A stretch of DNA of 30,198 nucleotides from a virus. The translations under genes and the position numbers were made by a program. Positions 29,852-30,198 of this stretch are shown here, in pieces. Numbering within the stretch: the first letter of the stretch is position 1; every line of letters starts with the position of its first letter. The notes beneath the pieces are model-generated. The model searched no databases and was not told where the DNA came from. It was given only the letters and a program-made list of their open reading frames with translations. The DNA lies in IMG/VR virus record IMGVR_UViG_3300005914_000052, positions 1-30,198 of that record. One strand, written 5' to 3'.

Positions 29852-30198
29852 TTATTTTATTAAGTATATTTTTTGCAATCCGCTACCCTTTCCTACAAAT
29901 GCGTCGTCTCCAAACCCTTGCCATATATCCATCCTTTTCCCTTTTATCGCGCCCCCTCTATCTTCACACGTAACCTCTCCAACATTATCAATATAGAATT
30001 TTGTTCCAAGCTTGAACTCTGGCGGACAGGCTATTATTTTTCCAGCATCTTCTTTTTTTAATTTATATCCGCTTGCAGTTGTGTCACAAGATCCTTGACA
30101 ATTAATGTACATATCTTTCTCATAGCTCCCATTGAAATATTTCTTTTGGTTTGGCATCGGATGGTAATACGTCGTCATCTTCCAATCACCTATATAAC
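29852..30198 (-). CDS. 3D-domain cell-wall protein (partial, 5' end beyond window)
   Basis: At least 114 residues. The domain has the MltA-like double-psi barrel marks: MTTYYHPMPNQKKYFNGSYE, INCQGSCDTTASG, ACPPEFKLGTKFYI, then GEVTCEDRGGAIKGKRMDIW. The acidic residues of EDRGG and KRMDIW are the '3D' aspartates. An ATG at 30178 exists, but the frame stays open to the window edge (YIGDWK before it), and the family normally has residues or a signal peptide upstream, so that Met may be internal. Enzymes with this fold cut or bind peptidoglycan. Cys in CQGSC, CPP and TCED may pair outside the cell. Confidence 0.8.
   Translation of the reverse strand, partial: YIGDWKMTTYYHPMPNQKKYFNGSYEKDMYINCQGSCDTTASGYKLKKEDAGKIIACPPEFKLGTKFYIDNVGEVTCEDRGGAIKGKRMDIWQGFGDDAFVGKGSGLQKIYLIK

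Overview
The window is about one third G+C and reads as a long piece of a tailed double-stranded DNA phage (or a prophage copy of one) with siphovirus-type morphogenesis genes: an HK97-like head, SPP1-type portal, tail tube, long tape measure and distal tail proteins. No host gene, integrase, repressor, replication gene, tRNA or rRNA is visible. The stops in use include TGA (for example at 16979 and 17325), so the ordinary bacterial code fits. The host cannot be fixed. Starts have almost no Shine-Dalgarno sequence, and the one clear signal peptide cleaves as AFG/Q with glutamine at +1; both are common in Bacteroidota. The 3D-domain and Excalibur-type proteins are also seen on phage contigs from other low-GC metagenomic groups, including Patescibacteria, so I leave the host open.

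Layout. Plus strand, 1-2564: a short accessory block with the tail of a Cys-containing protein, a protein ending in a perfect duplicated 25-residue unit, a protein made of fifteen consecutive xxC tripeptides, and a beta-class DNA methyltransferase gene broken twice by HNH endonuclease DNA. Minus strand, 30198 to 2509 (read right to left): a 3D-domain cell-wall protein (cut by the window end), small proteins, a PQ-loop/SemiSWEET-like membrane protein with its own promoter, a DnaQ-like exonuclease, a cascade of tiny overlapping genes, a methyltransferase remnant, small terminase, a 590-base structured non-coding gap, large terminase, a zinc-ribbon and a TM2 membrane protein, portal, a regulatory gap, scaffold, major capsid protein, decoration-like protein, head-tail connectors, tail terminator, tail tube, tail chaperone, tape measure, distal tail protein, tail hub carrying an inserted LamG domain, fibres, amidase, and small membrane (holin-like) proteins. 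One gene, an Excalibur-domain membrane protein (5391-5777), runs against this flow and shares a CATG with the opposing gene.

How it works together. The minus-strand block packages DNA (TerS/TerL/portal), builds the head on a scaffold, joins it to a tail sized by the tape measure, and ends with host-recognition and lysis functions. Intrinsic terminators sit right behind the tail tube, decoration and capsid genes, and also behind TerS and between portal and scaffold, which would set different transcript levels for high- and low-copy proteins. Instead of a Shine-Dalgarno site, many starts carry TAAC 8-11 bases before the ATG (17 genes by my count). This is the most unusual genome-wide signal I see here.
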